From Aphrophora alni (Eukaryota > Arthropoda > Insecta > Hemiptera > Aphrophoridae), in assembly GCA_963513935.1 (NCBI GenBank), contig OY740769.1, forward strand, positions 71,565,712 to 71,629,711: a stretch of 64,000 nt of DNA, read 5' to 3'. Position 1 is the first letter of the stretch, and each line of letters starts with the position of its first letter. The translations under genes and the position numbers were made by a program. The notes under the pieces are model-generated. The model was not told the DNA's origin and made no database searches. It saw only the letters and a list, made by a program, of their open reading frames with translations. Positions 23,952 through 35,420 of this stretch are shown in pieces.

Positions 23952-25606
23952 GATACATCATTAGTATTCCCTTGTTCTGTTTTGTTTTCCCTTCTTATTT
24001 CAATTGCGTTCACCCTCCTGTTATTTTCTTCCCCTCTTCGTTCTACACTTGGGTTAACTTGTCTGTTTTCTTGCTCCCTTCTAAAATATACCATATTTCT
24101 TTCCTGATTGTTTCCCTGTCTATAGTCTCTGTTAAAAGGTCGTTGGAAATTTGGTCGAATATTTTGATATTGGAAATTTGGTCTATTATTGCTATCACTT
24201 TGGTTTGGCCTCCTATAATTAAGTTGTTGTCCCTCAAACTGTGGTCTACTTCTCCTTTGCATTAGATCTCTCCTGGCTGCTTCCTCATTTATCTCTTCAA
24301 CGTCTACTTCATTTAAAAACCTCTCCATTCCTCGAATAGTATTAATATTCTGTACCCTTCTGGCATCCCTAATCTTTTCGTCGTAATGTCTTACTAATTT
24401 TTTAACAATTTCCTCCTCTGATGGCACTGGTATTAAATTCCTCATGGTTATTACCCTTTCAATAAAGTATTCAGTCCTATTTAGTTGACCTCCTACTCTA
24501 TATTTTTCAATTTCCAACCTGTTCCTGATACCATTCTGAACTTCATCGTTCCAATATTTTTCTAAAAATCTTTCTTGGAAATTTTCCAAGTCTTCTATGT
24601 CCTCCCTTGTAACTTGCCACCATCTAGCAGCATTTCCTTCCATAGATATGTCCATTATATCCTTAATGTCCACTTTTTCTCTACCTTCTCTTTCCCTTCT
24701 CTCTTGCATCTTCTCTACATATCTCTTCAACTTTCTTATATATTCAATTGGGTTTATTCCCCTTCCATTAAACTTAGGAATTGTAGTTTGAGCGTGGCTT
24801 TCATCATTTGCATAGTATATGACCTGAGTAGTTCTATTTTCCATACTATCTTTCTTATTTAGTCTCTCCTCCGTTTCCTTCATTTTCTCTTCCATATTAC
24901 TAGCTACCTTTTCAAAATTCTGTTTATTAATTTTAACCCTATTATTTAACTCCTCAATATTCTCCTTCTGTTCTTTTAATTCCTCTCCCAACATCTGAAA
25001 ATTTTCCTCTACTTTCCTCCCAAATTTCTTATGATCTTCTATTATCCTCTCTTGTTTCTCCTCTATCTCTCTCTTAAACTCATCAAATTTATTATCAATC
25101 TTTCCCTCTAACTTTTCAAATTTTTTCTCAAATCCTTCCAATTTCTTCATCATTTCATTTTTATTCTCTTCAAAATTTGTCCTCATTTCATTTTTATTCT
25201 CTTCCATTTTTGTTTCCATTCTTGACATTGTTTCCCTCATTACATCAAATTTGTTATCCTTCTCATCCATCTTCTTCATCATTTCTCTCAATAATTTCTC
25301 CATACCTGATTCTTCTTTATTCACTGTAACAAGTGTAACACCTCCTCTTTCTATTTCTATCTCCCTAACATTTTCTTCTACCTCAGAGCATGGTACCCTA
25401 TCTCTTTCATCCTGTCCTAACCTGTCCTGTCCTGAATATGGGAAACATTCATCAATTTCCTGAACCTCCAATATTTTAACCATTTGTCCTTCCTCCTGAA
25501 CCATTCCCTTCTTAGGCCTATCCTGTTTCTTTTGATTCTCCAATTCTCTCTTTTTTTGTGTCTCTTTTGGGTTATCCCTTAATTCATAACGTCCTTGTTC
25601 TGACAT
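23942..25606 (-). CDS. gypsy Gag polyprotein
   Basis: 554 residues, intact, starting at the first ATG after the 5' LTR and PBS. Residues about 100-270 are strongly charged and heptad-like (E/K/N rich, with two near-identical KMEENKNEMRTNF-type units), predicting a long coiled coil. About 290-430 is the likely capsid-like region (RWWQVTREDIEDLENFQERF resembles the LTR-retroelement Gag capsid core). The C-terminal 120 residues are R/N/Q-rich, a basic RNA-binding tail, but I see no CCHC zinc knuckle, as in some insect gypsy Gags. The final codons run into a T-TTA-AAC heptamer directly before the TAA stop, so Gag-Pol is probably made by -1 frameshifting. Confidence 0.9.
   Translation of the reverse strand: MSEQGRYELRDNPKETQKKRELENQKKQDRPKKGMVQEEGQMVKILEVQEIDECFPYSGQDRLGQDERDRVPCSEVEENVREIEIERGGVTLVTVNKEESGMEKLLREMMKKMDEKDNKFDVMRETMSRMETKMEENKNEMRTNFEENKNEMMKKLEGFEKKFEKLEGKIDNKFDEFKREIEEKQERIIEDHKKFGRKVEENFQMLGEELKEQKENIEELNNRVKINKQNFEKVASNMEEKMKETEERLNKKDSMENRTTQVIYYANDESHAQTTIPKFNGRGINPIEYIRKLKRYVEKMQERREREGREKVDIKDIMDISMEGNAARWWQVTREDIEDLENFQERFLEKYWNDEVQNGIRNRLEIEKYRVGGQLNRTEYFIERVITMRNLIPVPSEEEIVKKLVRHYDEKIRDARRVQNINTIRGMERFLNEVDVEEINEEAARRDLMQRRSRPQFEGQQLNYRRPNQSDSNNRPNFQYQNIRPNFQRPFNRDYRQGNNQERNMVYFRREQENRQVNPSVERRGEENNRRVNAIEIRRENKTEQGNTNDVSLN
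23945..23951 (-). promoter_or_regulatory. Candidate -1 programmed frameshift site
   Basis: Minus strand T TTA AAC in the gag frame, immediately followed by the gag stop TAA (23942-23944). The -1 frame is open from here into the protease part of pol without a stop. The heptamer fits X XXY YYZ exactly. I did not find a convincing downstream pseudoknot by eye. Confidence 0.8.
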
Positions 25607-25740
25607 TTTAATTATTTATTTTGTTTAAATTGAAATTTATTTTAATTGAATAAGTTAATATTAAAAAATAATATATATTTAAAATTATTAAATATATATT
25701 ATAAAACCTGAAATTGCTTATTGTTTAATTGCACATTTAA

Positions 25741-25763
25741 TCGAGCCAGCACGTTGTGCGCCA
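25741..25763 (-). other. Primer-binding site, tRNA-Lys-like
   Basis: Minus strand TGGCGCACAACGTG then CTGGCTCGA begins 4 nt inside the 5' LTR. It resembles the complement of the 3' end of insect tRNA-Lys (TGGCGCCCAACGTG...GGCTCGA), the primer used by gypsy itself, with one substitution and a small internal difference. The match is from memory of the tRNA. Confidence 0.65.
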
Positions 25764-25767
25764 ATTT

Positions 25768-26905
25768 TGTAATAACACATAATTATTATTATTATTTTAG
25801 CCTAGTTGGGTCTTGCTCTAGCACGTTTACTTTAAAAATATAATGGTTAACTAGTAACAACAACTCAATTGTTTAAATGACTCTTTATTCTCGGGTCTTA
25901 CTAAGGTTTGGGCCCTTTTTTTTAAATGTGCAATTATTACAATTATGGACATATATCTTAAAATTTACAAATCAGCTTATACTATCAATATTAAAAGTTC
26001 TTAAAGTTCAATTTTATAATAATAAATCTATATATTTACTTAAGTCCAGTTCACCATTATTCACATGTAGTTCACCTCTGACATGTTTGTATTATTAAAA
26101 TATTTACTTGTCTATAAAATCCTTCTTTTTTTAAAATTGCTGAACAACGAAAATTAACCTTGCCTCCATGAAATTTTTTATAGAACTCTTATTCTTTTCT
26201 TCTAACAACCCGGGCTACAATGAAGTACCGCCATCTTTTGTATCTTTTCCGCTATCGGCTTTTCGTATGGCCGTGCATTCAAACATATCAAATATATATA
26301 TTTTTAAATGTCCTTCCATAGTCATTTTTAAATAGTATATTAATTTGTAGACATATCTGAAGTTAAAATTGTTTTTAAAAAAGGTTTTAATTAATCCACA
26401 TTCACTTTTTATTTATTTATGTTTTTATATATTCACTGCCTAGATTTCAACAATAGTTCTAACTTTCGCCGCCAGTTCGCACTGTTCCACTTTATTGTAA
26501 TAATTCTTTGTAAACACTAAAACTAACCTAATTATCCTATTCAACCAGTTTGTTATTTAAATTAACTAATACACAATATACATTGAATTTGAATTAAAAA
26601 TAATTATCTAAACATGAAATAAATTACAAAAGGATAATAAAACGTTCTTATTCAATCATTTTAAGTTATTAAGTAAAGTTACTGTTATTGTTTTTTGAAA
26701 TGGAAGTAAGTTTTATTTAAATTAGCTGTAGTTATTATATTATGACTGTGCTTTATATTATTCATTTAAAATTTCCAAAATCTTTAAGTTAATTAAATTA
26801 TTAGGCTAGGACGAATTTTGAAGTTATTACATTTAGGCTTTAACATTTTATCAACATATTTTATTAACCTTTAAATTGTGTGGCCTATCCAGTTTGACTG
26901 TTACA
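25768..26905 (-). repeat. 5' LTR of the gypsy element
   Basis: 1138 bp, flanked outside by ACAG (26906-26909), the copy of the 4-bp duplication at 19056-19059. Differs from the 3' LTR by a single T in a homopolymer and one transition that I could find. Confidence 0.96.
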
Positions 26906-26909
26906 ACAG

Positions 26910-29356
26910 AAAAAGTTATATGATAGTATATTACCTTGGTAATTGGTTCTAATTTTCGCAGTAATATTTTAAGTAATTAATTATCAAAACAATACAAAAT
27001 GTCTACGGAGATCAGAACTTTACTCTACTTAGAAGATGAAAATGGATATGGCAAGTTTTGGATTAGGTTTACAGGAATGACCTAAGAATTTGAAACGAGG
27101 TTTATAGAAAAAAAATTTATGTTGCAACGTTAACTAATATCTTATAAAATCACATTAAATTCGTCTTTTTAAGTTAAAATATTTTGAAACTCTTCTTCAT
27201 AATTTTGTTTATTTAGTTTGATAGATTTCAAAACGTTTCGTAAAAATTGAATGTTACCGTTCTCTTCACATTTTTATCATAATGATTTCGTAGCAATTTT
27301 TGTATACCAACGTAAAACCAAACTTACGTAATATATCATTAACTAAAATGGACATTTCTAAATTGCTGCTTTTTTTCTATTAATGGTTTCCCAACAAATT
27401 AATCAGACTTATAGGAAATTTCACCTGTTATAATATAATAACTCTGTTGGATGGCGACTTAGTCTAAATACTTTACATGTCGAAAATTTGATACTGCTAT
27501 ATTAATTAGAGACTCTATAATATTATAGCTTTAAAAAATCTAATTCCGTACAATAACTTTCGAACCGCACAAAGTAACAGTTCAACTTGTGACAGTTCCA
27601 GTAGTGGTTCAAGATGATGAATGACGTGTCTATAAAGCTGTTTTATGCTTAGTCGATTGTTAGTTGGAATAAACCAGTTTTTGATTGACAAGCATGATAG
27701 ATAAGGTGAGATTTGCCGTGATACACAATTTTCTGTTACTATTTAAATAGGGAAAGGTCAATTTTGGTCCGAATTTTATACATTTACAAGTGTAGTTTTT
27801 ATTAAAAGTCAGATTTGTCTTGTGGTAGTCAAATGTATGCAATGGCGGTTTGAGTTATTGCTGGTGACAATGTTTTCTAAGCATCTACTAACCTCCCGAA
27901 AAATATTACTAATGTGATTTGATATATAAATGTTCTCAAAAATGTGTGGTTTCGACACTTGCCACTAGGACCAGTGATAACTTGCAAGAATAATTGTTTG
28001 GTAGCTCTGTCCGTGTTGACCTATTACAGTCAACTAGTAATCATACTATACTTTATCCAATGCCAGATCTTGGCATCTCTGCTATTCTCCGCCTAGCTTC
28101 CCAGTAGAGACAATGCTGACGCTGACCTCGCTCTTCCACGTCTTGCAGGGCAGTGCAGTTCTGAAGGTGTGGGCCATTCATATTGTGGCGGTTGCCACTA
28201 GTAATCATGTAACCAAACGTTTAGCTATTGACTAACCATGATCCCACGTCCCAATTGACGAATCATCGTTTAGAAATATATTTGGATTAAAATACATTTG
28301 ATACAGAAGATACATTAATAAGTAATTAGATGATATAGCCTACATTAGAAAAGATCATTCTATACTTCAATGATAATTAATTAAAATTACTTTTATGAGG
28401 TACAGCATTGCACCACAAATAGTTACCATATGCTGTAGAACTCGTTTTGTAATGATTTTAGTAGACGGTATGGAAAAAAAGAAATAACTTTTCGTTTTAG
28501 ACCCAAAACTATAAATAAAACGAAGGGGTTTTATATAATCACATTGTTTCTACAAAATCTATTTTTTTCTTTTCATTACTCTTATTCCAAGGGTGGCTCG
28601 TTTTTAATCCCTAAGATATTTTCAAAAAATTATAATTATTAATTAGAGACCTCTTTATACCACGTTTCTACCATGAGAAATGTTCAGAAATGAAAACGTA
28701 ATATTTTTGTTAAACTCATTGATTTTTGTACACATATTTTGCACAAATTTTTCCAGTTTTCATTTCTACTGTAAATTAGGAGCTTCAGTGACTTACACTT
28801 CTGTCTTTTATTATGTTTATCTCATTATTTTTACTCAGACAAAAAGTAAAAGTCTTTCCTTCTGAAGAACCCGAACACCAATTTATCAATTTATCAAACC
28901 GCCACATATATGTTGCCGATGTTGAGTTTTCTGCTAGATTGTCAGAATAAAATTAATTTCTTTTACACTTCAGTGAAAATTTGTTTTGTGTTTGTGAATG
29001 AAAGTCTCTTCTTTAGGAATTATTGACACAGTATTTTAGATTGGATTGTGAAAAATAATTATAAATTCCTGGTGAAACTGAAGTTTGGTGATATATTTAT
29101 TTGACATAACCTTAAAAACATGTCAACCATTTCATTTCTTAACCTACAATTATGTTGATTATATTTGACTAGTAAATAATAGGGTTGTGTAGTATAGATA
29201 CAGCAAACAAAGCTTGCGATTTTAAATATGGTTAGTAAATTAATGTAAATATAATTAATATACTTACCTAGAATAGGTTTGAAGCCTAGGTAATATCTTT
29301 CTTTTTGGTTTAATTGTCAAAATTGTTTTTAGTTTACAAGGCCTAACCTAGGTAAT
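26910..29356. other. Intergenic DNA upstream of LRRC57
   Basis: AT-rich with no coding ORF. A GC-richer island at 28045-28196 is flanked by a 12-bp direct repeat (listed separately). The last 100 bp before the LRRC57 ATG contain a pyrimidine-rich stretch ending TTTTTAG (about 29333), a possible acceptor of a 5'UTR intron, and two copies of CCTAGGTAATAT. Confidence 0.55.
28045..28196. mobile_element. Possible short insertion (152 bp) with 12-bp TSD
   Basis: ACTAGTAATCAT occurs at 28033-28044 and again at 28197-28208. The enclosed 152 bp are visibly more GC-rich than their surroundings and have no ORF. This fits a small SINE-like or MITE insertion, but I recognise no pol III boxes and no TIR. 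Confidence 0.35.
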
Positions 29357-30073
29357 ATGGGTAATTCGGCATTAAAAAGACATTTTGAAACTGCCGAAAA
29401 AACTGGTGTTTTAAATATTTCTGGTCGAAAATTAACAGAATTTCCACCAAAGCTTTTATCCTTGCACTCTATTTTGCGCACATTAGATTTGTCAGACAAT
29501 CGCTTCATCATATTGCCTTCAGATATCGGAAAATTCATGCAATTAAAATCCCTGGCTGTTAACAAAAATAGATTAGTTCATTTACCGACAGAAATAGGTC
29601 AACTAACAAAACTTGAAAATTTAAGTGCTGTAGCAAATAAACTTTCTTTATTACCTGATTCATTATCTCAACTATCAAACTTAAAACAAGTTTATTTAAG
29701 TGAAAATGACTTATCTCTTTTCCCTATAATGTTATGCAAATTAAAACATGTGGACATTATTGACCTTTCTAAAAACAAAATAACAAATATACCTAAAGAA
29801 GTTGGAACCCTACATGTTACAGAATTAAATCTAAATCAGAATCAGATTTCTTCAGTTGCTCAAGAAATTGCTAACTGCCCACGATTGAAGACACTTAGAT
29901 TGGAGGAAAATTGCCTTCAATTATCCTCTATACCCAAAACACTTCTTATTGATTCTAAAGTATCAGTAATAACTTTAGAAGGTAACTTGTTTGAAATGAA
30001 AAATTTTTCTGATTTAGAAGGTTACGATAAGTATATGGAAAGATATACAGAGGTAAAAAAAAAACTTTTTTAA
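29357..30073 (+). CDS. Lrrc57: Leucine-rich repeat protein, LRRC57 orthologue
   Basis: 238 residues, about the length of vertebrate LRRC57 (239). The start MGNSALKRHFETAEKTGVL matches the family start MGNSALR.H.ETA.KTGV; Gly2 makes N-myristoylation likely, so membrane association is expected. Seven to eight leucine-rich repeats of about 23 residues run from residue 38 to 200, with the pattern L..L.LS.N....LP (LRTLDLSDN at 40-48; LNLNQNQIS near 156; LRLEENCL near 180). The C-terminal LEGYDKYMERYTEVKKKLF is the family signature. The frame is uninterrupted, so the CDS has no intron here. The molecular role of LRRC57 is poorly known. A functional single-exon gene is likelier than a processed copy: no disabling change, no poly(A) tract and no target duplication are visible. 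Confidence 0.94.
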   Translation: MGNSALKRHFETAEKTGVLNISGRKLTEFPPKLLSLHSILRTLDLSDNRFIILPSDIGKFMQLKSLAVNKNRLVHLPTEIGQLTKLENLSAVANKLSLLPDSLSQLSNLKQVYLSENDLSLFPIMLCKLKHVDIIDLSKNKITNIPKEVGTLHVTELNLNQNQISSVAQEIANCPRLKTLRLEENCLQLSSIPKTLLIDSKVSVITLEGNLFEMKNFSDLEGYDKYMERYTEVKKKLF

Positions 30074-30347
30074 ATATACATTTATAGCCTATTCCATATT
30101 TCATTCTAATACATCAGAATTATAGTTTATTTATTACTAAGATAAATATGTGTTTTAAATTTAAGCAGTAAAATAATATGTAGCAGATTATAATTTAATC
30201 ACTACATTAATTTTATAATATAAGCATAGCCTAATTACCAATGTGAAGAAAGTAATTTTATTCTCAAGGTCTATTTTAATTTTGTGGGTTATCTTAACTC
30301 CAGCCAAAAATGTTTAATTGTAATTTAATGTTTTTGATTATAATAAA
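30074..30347 (+). terminator. LRRC57 3'UTR with candidate polyadenylation signal
   Basis: The first AATAAA downstream of the stop that sits in plausible context is at 30342-30347 (inside TATAATAAAAAAAAG). AT-rich sequence gives many chance hits, so this is only a candidate. Confidence 0.35.
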
Positions 30348-31629
30348 AAAAAGAAGTTTATTCTGTAGTAGGCTATCCCAAACAACCATTGATTTTTTAG
30401 TAATATAAATAGACCTAAATTTCTACAATTGGATAGTACTAAATATATATAATGAACTGTAAGCATACCCTATCACAATTAATAAACTTCTATCTAGATT
30501 TTTTCAGTCTATAGATATTTGAATTCTTCCAGTCTATAATGGCTATAAACTTATATATAGCCCAAAAATTAAACATTACTTGGCTAGTTAACACAACAAT
30601 TTTGTATCAACTAATGAGAGAAGATTTTTAAATTACATTCTGAGATAGTGTGAGGTATGGTAAAACATATAGATAAAACATATAATCACTGCTGCAAATA
30701 AGAAAATAGACCAAGCTTTATAAATTTAACAAATGTTCATAGGTTATATTCAATTATTTATATAATACCACACTGTTTTATCCCTACCTATAATTACCAA
30801 CCAGGTACATAGGCTATTATATTTAGAAAAACATCAAATAAAATGGAACGCTTACCAAATTGTGAATATATGTTCAATGTTAAAAACTTTGGTTTGATAT
30901 TTTACAGCTATAGGTTTTTATATATTGCGTTAAGTTTTAAAATAAAAACTGATTAAATTAAAATTTTAAATAACTTTTACCTATTTCTTACTAAAAATAA
31001 GAGGTCGCAAAGAATTTCGACATAGATAAAACAAGTAAACCTAGGGGCTTACATATATAGTACTTATAAAATTAGTGTTCAATTAATTTATTATTCTTGT
31101 TAAATATTATGTTTAAGGAAATAGCTTATAGCATGTCCATCAAGACTGAACACATTAAGCCATACCATTACTGTAAGGAAACACTAAATTAATGAACTGT
31201 ACCTAGACATATTAATAACCATTAATTATAATTATTATTTTGTAGCTTACTTTTCATATTTCTTTGAAAGATGTGGTAAACAATTACTTAGTTTAGTGTC
31301 ACTATACTTATATTTACAAATAGAAAATAATTTTGTAATTCTAAGATTTTATTGTTTATAGCCTACACATTTTGGAGCAGAATTTTATAATGGACAAATT
31401 AAATTATACAAAGCTGTATATGTGTATAAAATAAACTTTACAAGTTTACCAACTAGCAGTATAGTTATAATTAAAACTAACACTTTTTCAAGATTTCTTC
31501 CTAAAGCAGAGATCTTTTGCAACAAAATGGATAAAAGATAATAGCATAGAAAAATAAGACAACAAAATACTTAAAATTATATATTTTTTCATTTTTTAAT
31601 TATGTATGGTATGAATATATTAGTTGTAG
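30348..31629. other. AT-rich intergenic DNA
   Basis: No gene, RNA or repeat of note seen. Confidence 0.55.
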
Positions 31630-31637
31630 ATCTATTA

Positions 31638-31744
31638 GGTACTTACGTATTAACGCCACCGCAGCAGAAGTTGCTAATGCGCATGCGCCAATATTTGCTT
31701 ACTTTGTGATATAATTATATATCACGACAGATTTGGCCAGGTAG

Positions 31745-31779
<35 letters not shown>

Positions 31780-32029
31780 ATCACCTGGCCAAACCTTTCG
31801 TAAGTTTATTGATGTTAATAATTTGAAATTAGATCATGGATACATGAGCTTTAAAAGTGAAGTGCCGCCAATCTACGCCTAAAATTTTTGCGACAAATCA
31901 TAAAATGAAAGTATATGAATCTCAAAGCTGAAAAAAATGGAATTTTGCTTCCCTTAAACCAGTTTGTTCTTTATTGGCGCATGCGCATTAGCGCAACTTC
32001 TGCTGCGGTGGCGTTAATACGTAAGTACC
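31638..32029. mobile_element. MITE, 392 bp, 8-bp TSD, long TIR
   Basis: Flanked by a perfect 8-bp duplication ATCTATTA (31630-31637 and 32030-32037). TIRs of about 50 bp start GGTACTTACGTATTAACGCC at both ends and continue through CACCGCAGCAGAAGTTG; the right arm has two extra bases (GC) within GCGCTAATGC. A second inner inverted repeat (TTTGGCCAGGT near 31731 and ACCTGGCCAAA near 31782) closes on a (TA)n run of about 30 bp. No ORF. An 8-bp TSD fits hAT, P or Merlin families; I cannot choose. Confidence 0.9.
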
Positions 32030-32420
32030 ATCTATTACATAATAACTTGTAATAATAATGTTAATACAATAGGCCTACTTGTTTTTGTTTCTTGGATTAC
32101 CAGTATGAATTTTTATGATTTACCCCACATACACAGCATTACTTAACACACAGTTTGTGTATTGTTAGTTTCAAACTTTAATAACAGATGTCTATATTTC
32201 AATATATGTTTAAAATATATAAATGTTTTAATCACCCATACACACAAAAAAATATAAATAAAAAGCTCACAAATATAATTCATGATGTTACAAAGCTTGT
32301 ATTGATGTTAATTCATGTATAGAAATCATTCTAAATTCAAATCTACAATTAAGAGAAAATTTGTACCTATAATTAAACCTCAACCTTGTAAATGTCGATA
32401 ATCGATGGTCAAACTTTGTT

Positions 32421-32458
32421 TGGAAAACCTATTAATTATATAATTAATAGGTTTTCCA
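32421..32458. repeat. Perfect 38-bp palindrome
   Basis: The 19-bp half TGGAAAACCTATTAATTAT is followed directly by its exact reverse complement, with no spacer. It could extrude as a cruciform or be the core of a small element. No flanking duplication identified. Confidence 0.9.
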
Positions 32459-35026
32459 TATAAAAAAATATATGATGGAAAAAAATCCAAAATGGTCTTA
32501 CTATTCTAAAAAAATATATATATAATGACCAGTTCTAGGCTTGAAAGATTTGAATTAAATCTGTATATAACTCAACATTTGAATTAAACCTTTTTTGACA
32601 TAATATCTACAATTATAGTATAATATGTCAGCATTTGAATTTTATCCCCATTTTTATTAAGTTTGCAATTTTCTTTGACTATATGAATTTATAATAATAA
32701 TTATAAATTAGGGGTGTTATAATGTCTAGGTATCTGAAACGGTTTTGTTTTTGGTGTTGTTATTTTAATTCCTTTTAATTTCCTTAATTTGGCTTTAAAA
32801 AATTCTGTTTTTAATGTTTAAGCTTATTATAGTTAGTAACAATTGTAAACATTTTATACCTAATACATGAATGAAGAAAAATTGTGAACTAATTGTCTAT
32901 TAGGCTTTGTTTATAGAAGTGCCAAATAATTAATCACTATTAGTACCAAGATTTGTTTTAGTAACTGATTAAAAATTAAGCACTGAAAAAATAGGTATAG
33001 TAATAAATTTATACCAGATTGACTATACAACAATTTGGTTGTAATTTTATAGATTGTGGAGGTGTTAGATACTCTGTGACAGCTCTGATTGACTCTACGG
33101 AACTAGATTTTTGGAACTGTGTTATAATAATACTTATCATAAATCATTTTTAATAACAGTAATGATAAATGTATTAGTAAAATAGTAATAATAATTACTT
33201 ATTAAATGTTATTTTTTTCATCAAATCAAACATATATCACAGAAATAATAGGGTAATCTAAAAAAAAACAGTACCGTAAGAGTTCTGTTGAATTAACAAC
33301 CAATAAAATTTTAATTTACATAAATAATTAAAATTAATAGGTATTTGTGTACATGCTCAAGAGCTGTCACTAAACTTAACATTAATAGTACTTATAAAGT
33401 TAAACACCATTGAAGTCAACATTACGAACTAAAACCATAGTCGTACTAGGGCTTCTTTACAATGTAGCAAAATATGAACAAAAAATAGCAGCAACTAACA
33501 CAGGCTGAAGAATAGAAATATCTTGGCTGATATTCGACTATGTCATTGCCTATAGTCTCTGCATAGTGTTACTATAAAGTTTGGTACAAATAGTTATTCA
33601 TTTCTGTAAACAAAGCCTTTGATTCGATAACTTATTGTTATATAAATTATTTAATAGACTTATTATTATTTTATTGTTATTTAATATTTAGGACTGTACA
33701 GTTTTTGAATGCATCATATTTATTTCTTTATTTATTTTTGTTACCGTACTCTTTAATTTTTTATATCTTATTACATTATTATTCATATGATATTAATTTA
33801 CTTATTACCTTTTTCATTTGTTATATATTTTACATATACTGTATCTATTTTTAAAGATTGAGGAAAGTAAGAATATTAAAGTTATTTGAATAGTCATTTT
33901 GAGTACAATTAGTAAGAATAGTAAAGAAAATTCTAAAAATTTTATTCTATACTGTATTCTTAATTTCATAAGATTCGCCAATAAATATACCTATGTTTAT
34001 TTTATTACTTGAGTCATTCCATTAGTAACTTTATTGGCTTAATCTATTTTCAATGATATATTTAGGATATTGCCATCTTCTTCCTTCTCCAGTCTTAACA
34101 AACACATGTATCAGTATAAATTGGAAAAACCTACATGTATTTTTATGAAATTATTGTAATACATTTTGGGTACTTTATTTTAAACATTAATAAATAGATT
34201 AAAACTAAAACATATTTACAAAATATTTTAAAATACAGTAATTGAATAAAAGAATATTGAATTTATGTCCTTTATACAGAAAGAACAGGGAAAAAAAGTT
34301 GAAATAAAGTGCCATGGATAGGTCTAATATAAAATTTTGTTATGCAATACATTGTTATTGTAATAATTAGGATGTTTAAGTTTATTGTGTACATTAACAT
34401 AGTATTTATGTAGGCCTAGTTAACAAATATAAAATATAAGAGTCCTAACAAATACAGATTCATTAATTTTACAGACTTTATTCAACCACTTTAAGACAAT
34501 ACTCCTACTACTGATACTCCAACCACTTTTACTCCAAACTACTGATACATTTTAAAGAAAACGTGTAACACCCCTTTACGTCATCATCAAGATGACTTCC
34601 TAGTTACTGTTATGAATGCAAACATATGGAGGTAAGAGCTAGAATATTCTAAATTCTTTGATTGGGGTCCTAGGAGCTATTAGGCTTGGGGTTGGCTGGA
34701 TAAGTACACTCACAATAAAACACAGTACAGATAATATAGACTTGATAAAGTTAACACAGTTATTTACACATTATGAATAAAAATATCCTATGTACTGATA
34801 CCAAATAAATTAACAATTAGTTGCTGGAGAATATGGCACTTTCCGTTTATTTGTCTTAAAAATGTACAGACTATTAAAATTTTCTGGTTGTTTTACATTT
34901 GAATAGAACACTCTTTATGTAAAAAAATAGAGACTTCCAAATAGAGTTGCAATAATTATACAGGATCTCCCAGGAGGAAACCAACATACTTCACAGGTGT
35001 ATTCCTGGACCAAAATAATGAAAATG
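32459..35026. other. AT-rich intergenic DNA
   Basis: No coding signal. A slightly richer stretch near 34560-34690 has no recognisable feature. Confidence 0.55.
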
Positions 35027-35420
35027 CACTAAAGTCCCGATTATCCGAAACACGATTAACCAAATTGAAAATAAAAAATGCAATGATACTTTTGCATTAG
35101 AACTTTTTTGCGGTCTGTATGGCCCACTTCTGTCTGCTCTGACTGTATCTGGCTGGCTCGGTGCTCGATGACACAGTGTCTAGCGATTGTTTACAGTTGA
35201 TACTACAGAGGTTAGTTTTGCGTTTTTAGTTCATTGTTGTGTGGGGAAGTAAATTGTGAGTTATGAGTGCGGAGTGAGTTGTGAATGCAAGTGAGTTATT
35301 TGTTGTTGATTTAATTCGGTAAAAATAATGATGTCTCAAAAGTTAAATGTATTGTTGTTTTCCATACAAAAGAAACTGAAAGCCATAAACAAGATGACAA
35401 AGGTCAGTCAGTTAAAAACG
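35027..35420 (+). mobile_element. 5' fragment of a pogo/Tigger-like transposon
   Basis: Begins with AAAGTCCCGATTATCCGAAA and ACGATTAACC, the style of pogo/Tigger ends, then about 280 bp of GC-richer leader with recurrent GTGAGTT, then an ATG at 35328. The frame MMSQKLNVLLFSIQKKLKAI resembles the start of CENP-B/Tigger HTH proteins (MS.KRK...LS...KL..I). It loses similarity after about 25 codons, and no DDE domain follows. Confidence 0.5.

Larger units (their letters stand above)
19060..26905 (-). mobile_element. Ty3/gypsy LTR retrotransposon, near full length and young
   Basis: A 7.85-kb minus-strand element with TG...CA LTRs of about 1137 bp, a 4-bp target duplication ACAG (19056-19059 and 26906-26909), a primer-binding site, polypurine tract, gag, and pol in the order protease, RT, RNase H, integrase. 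Integrase after RNase H places it in Ty3/gypsy. There is no env: only about 280 bp separate the end of pol from the 3' LTR. The LTRs show only two differences that I can see, so insertion was recent. Pol is nevertheless broken at two places, each at or near a homopolymer run. Confidence 0.96.
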
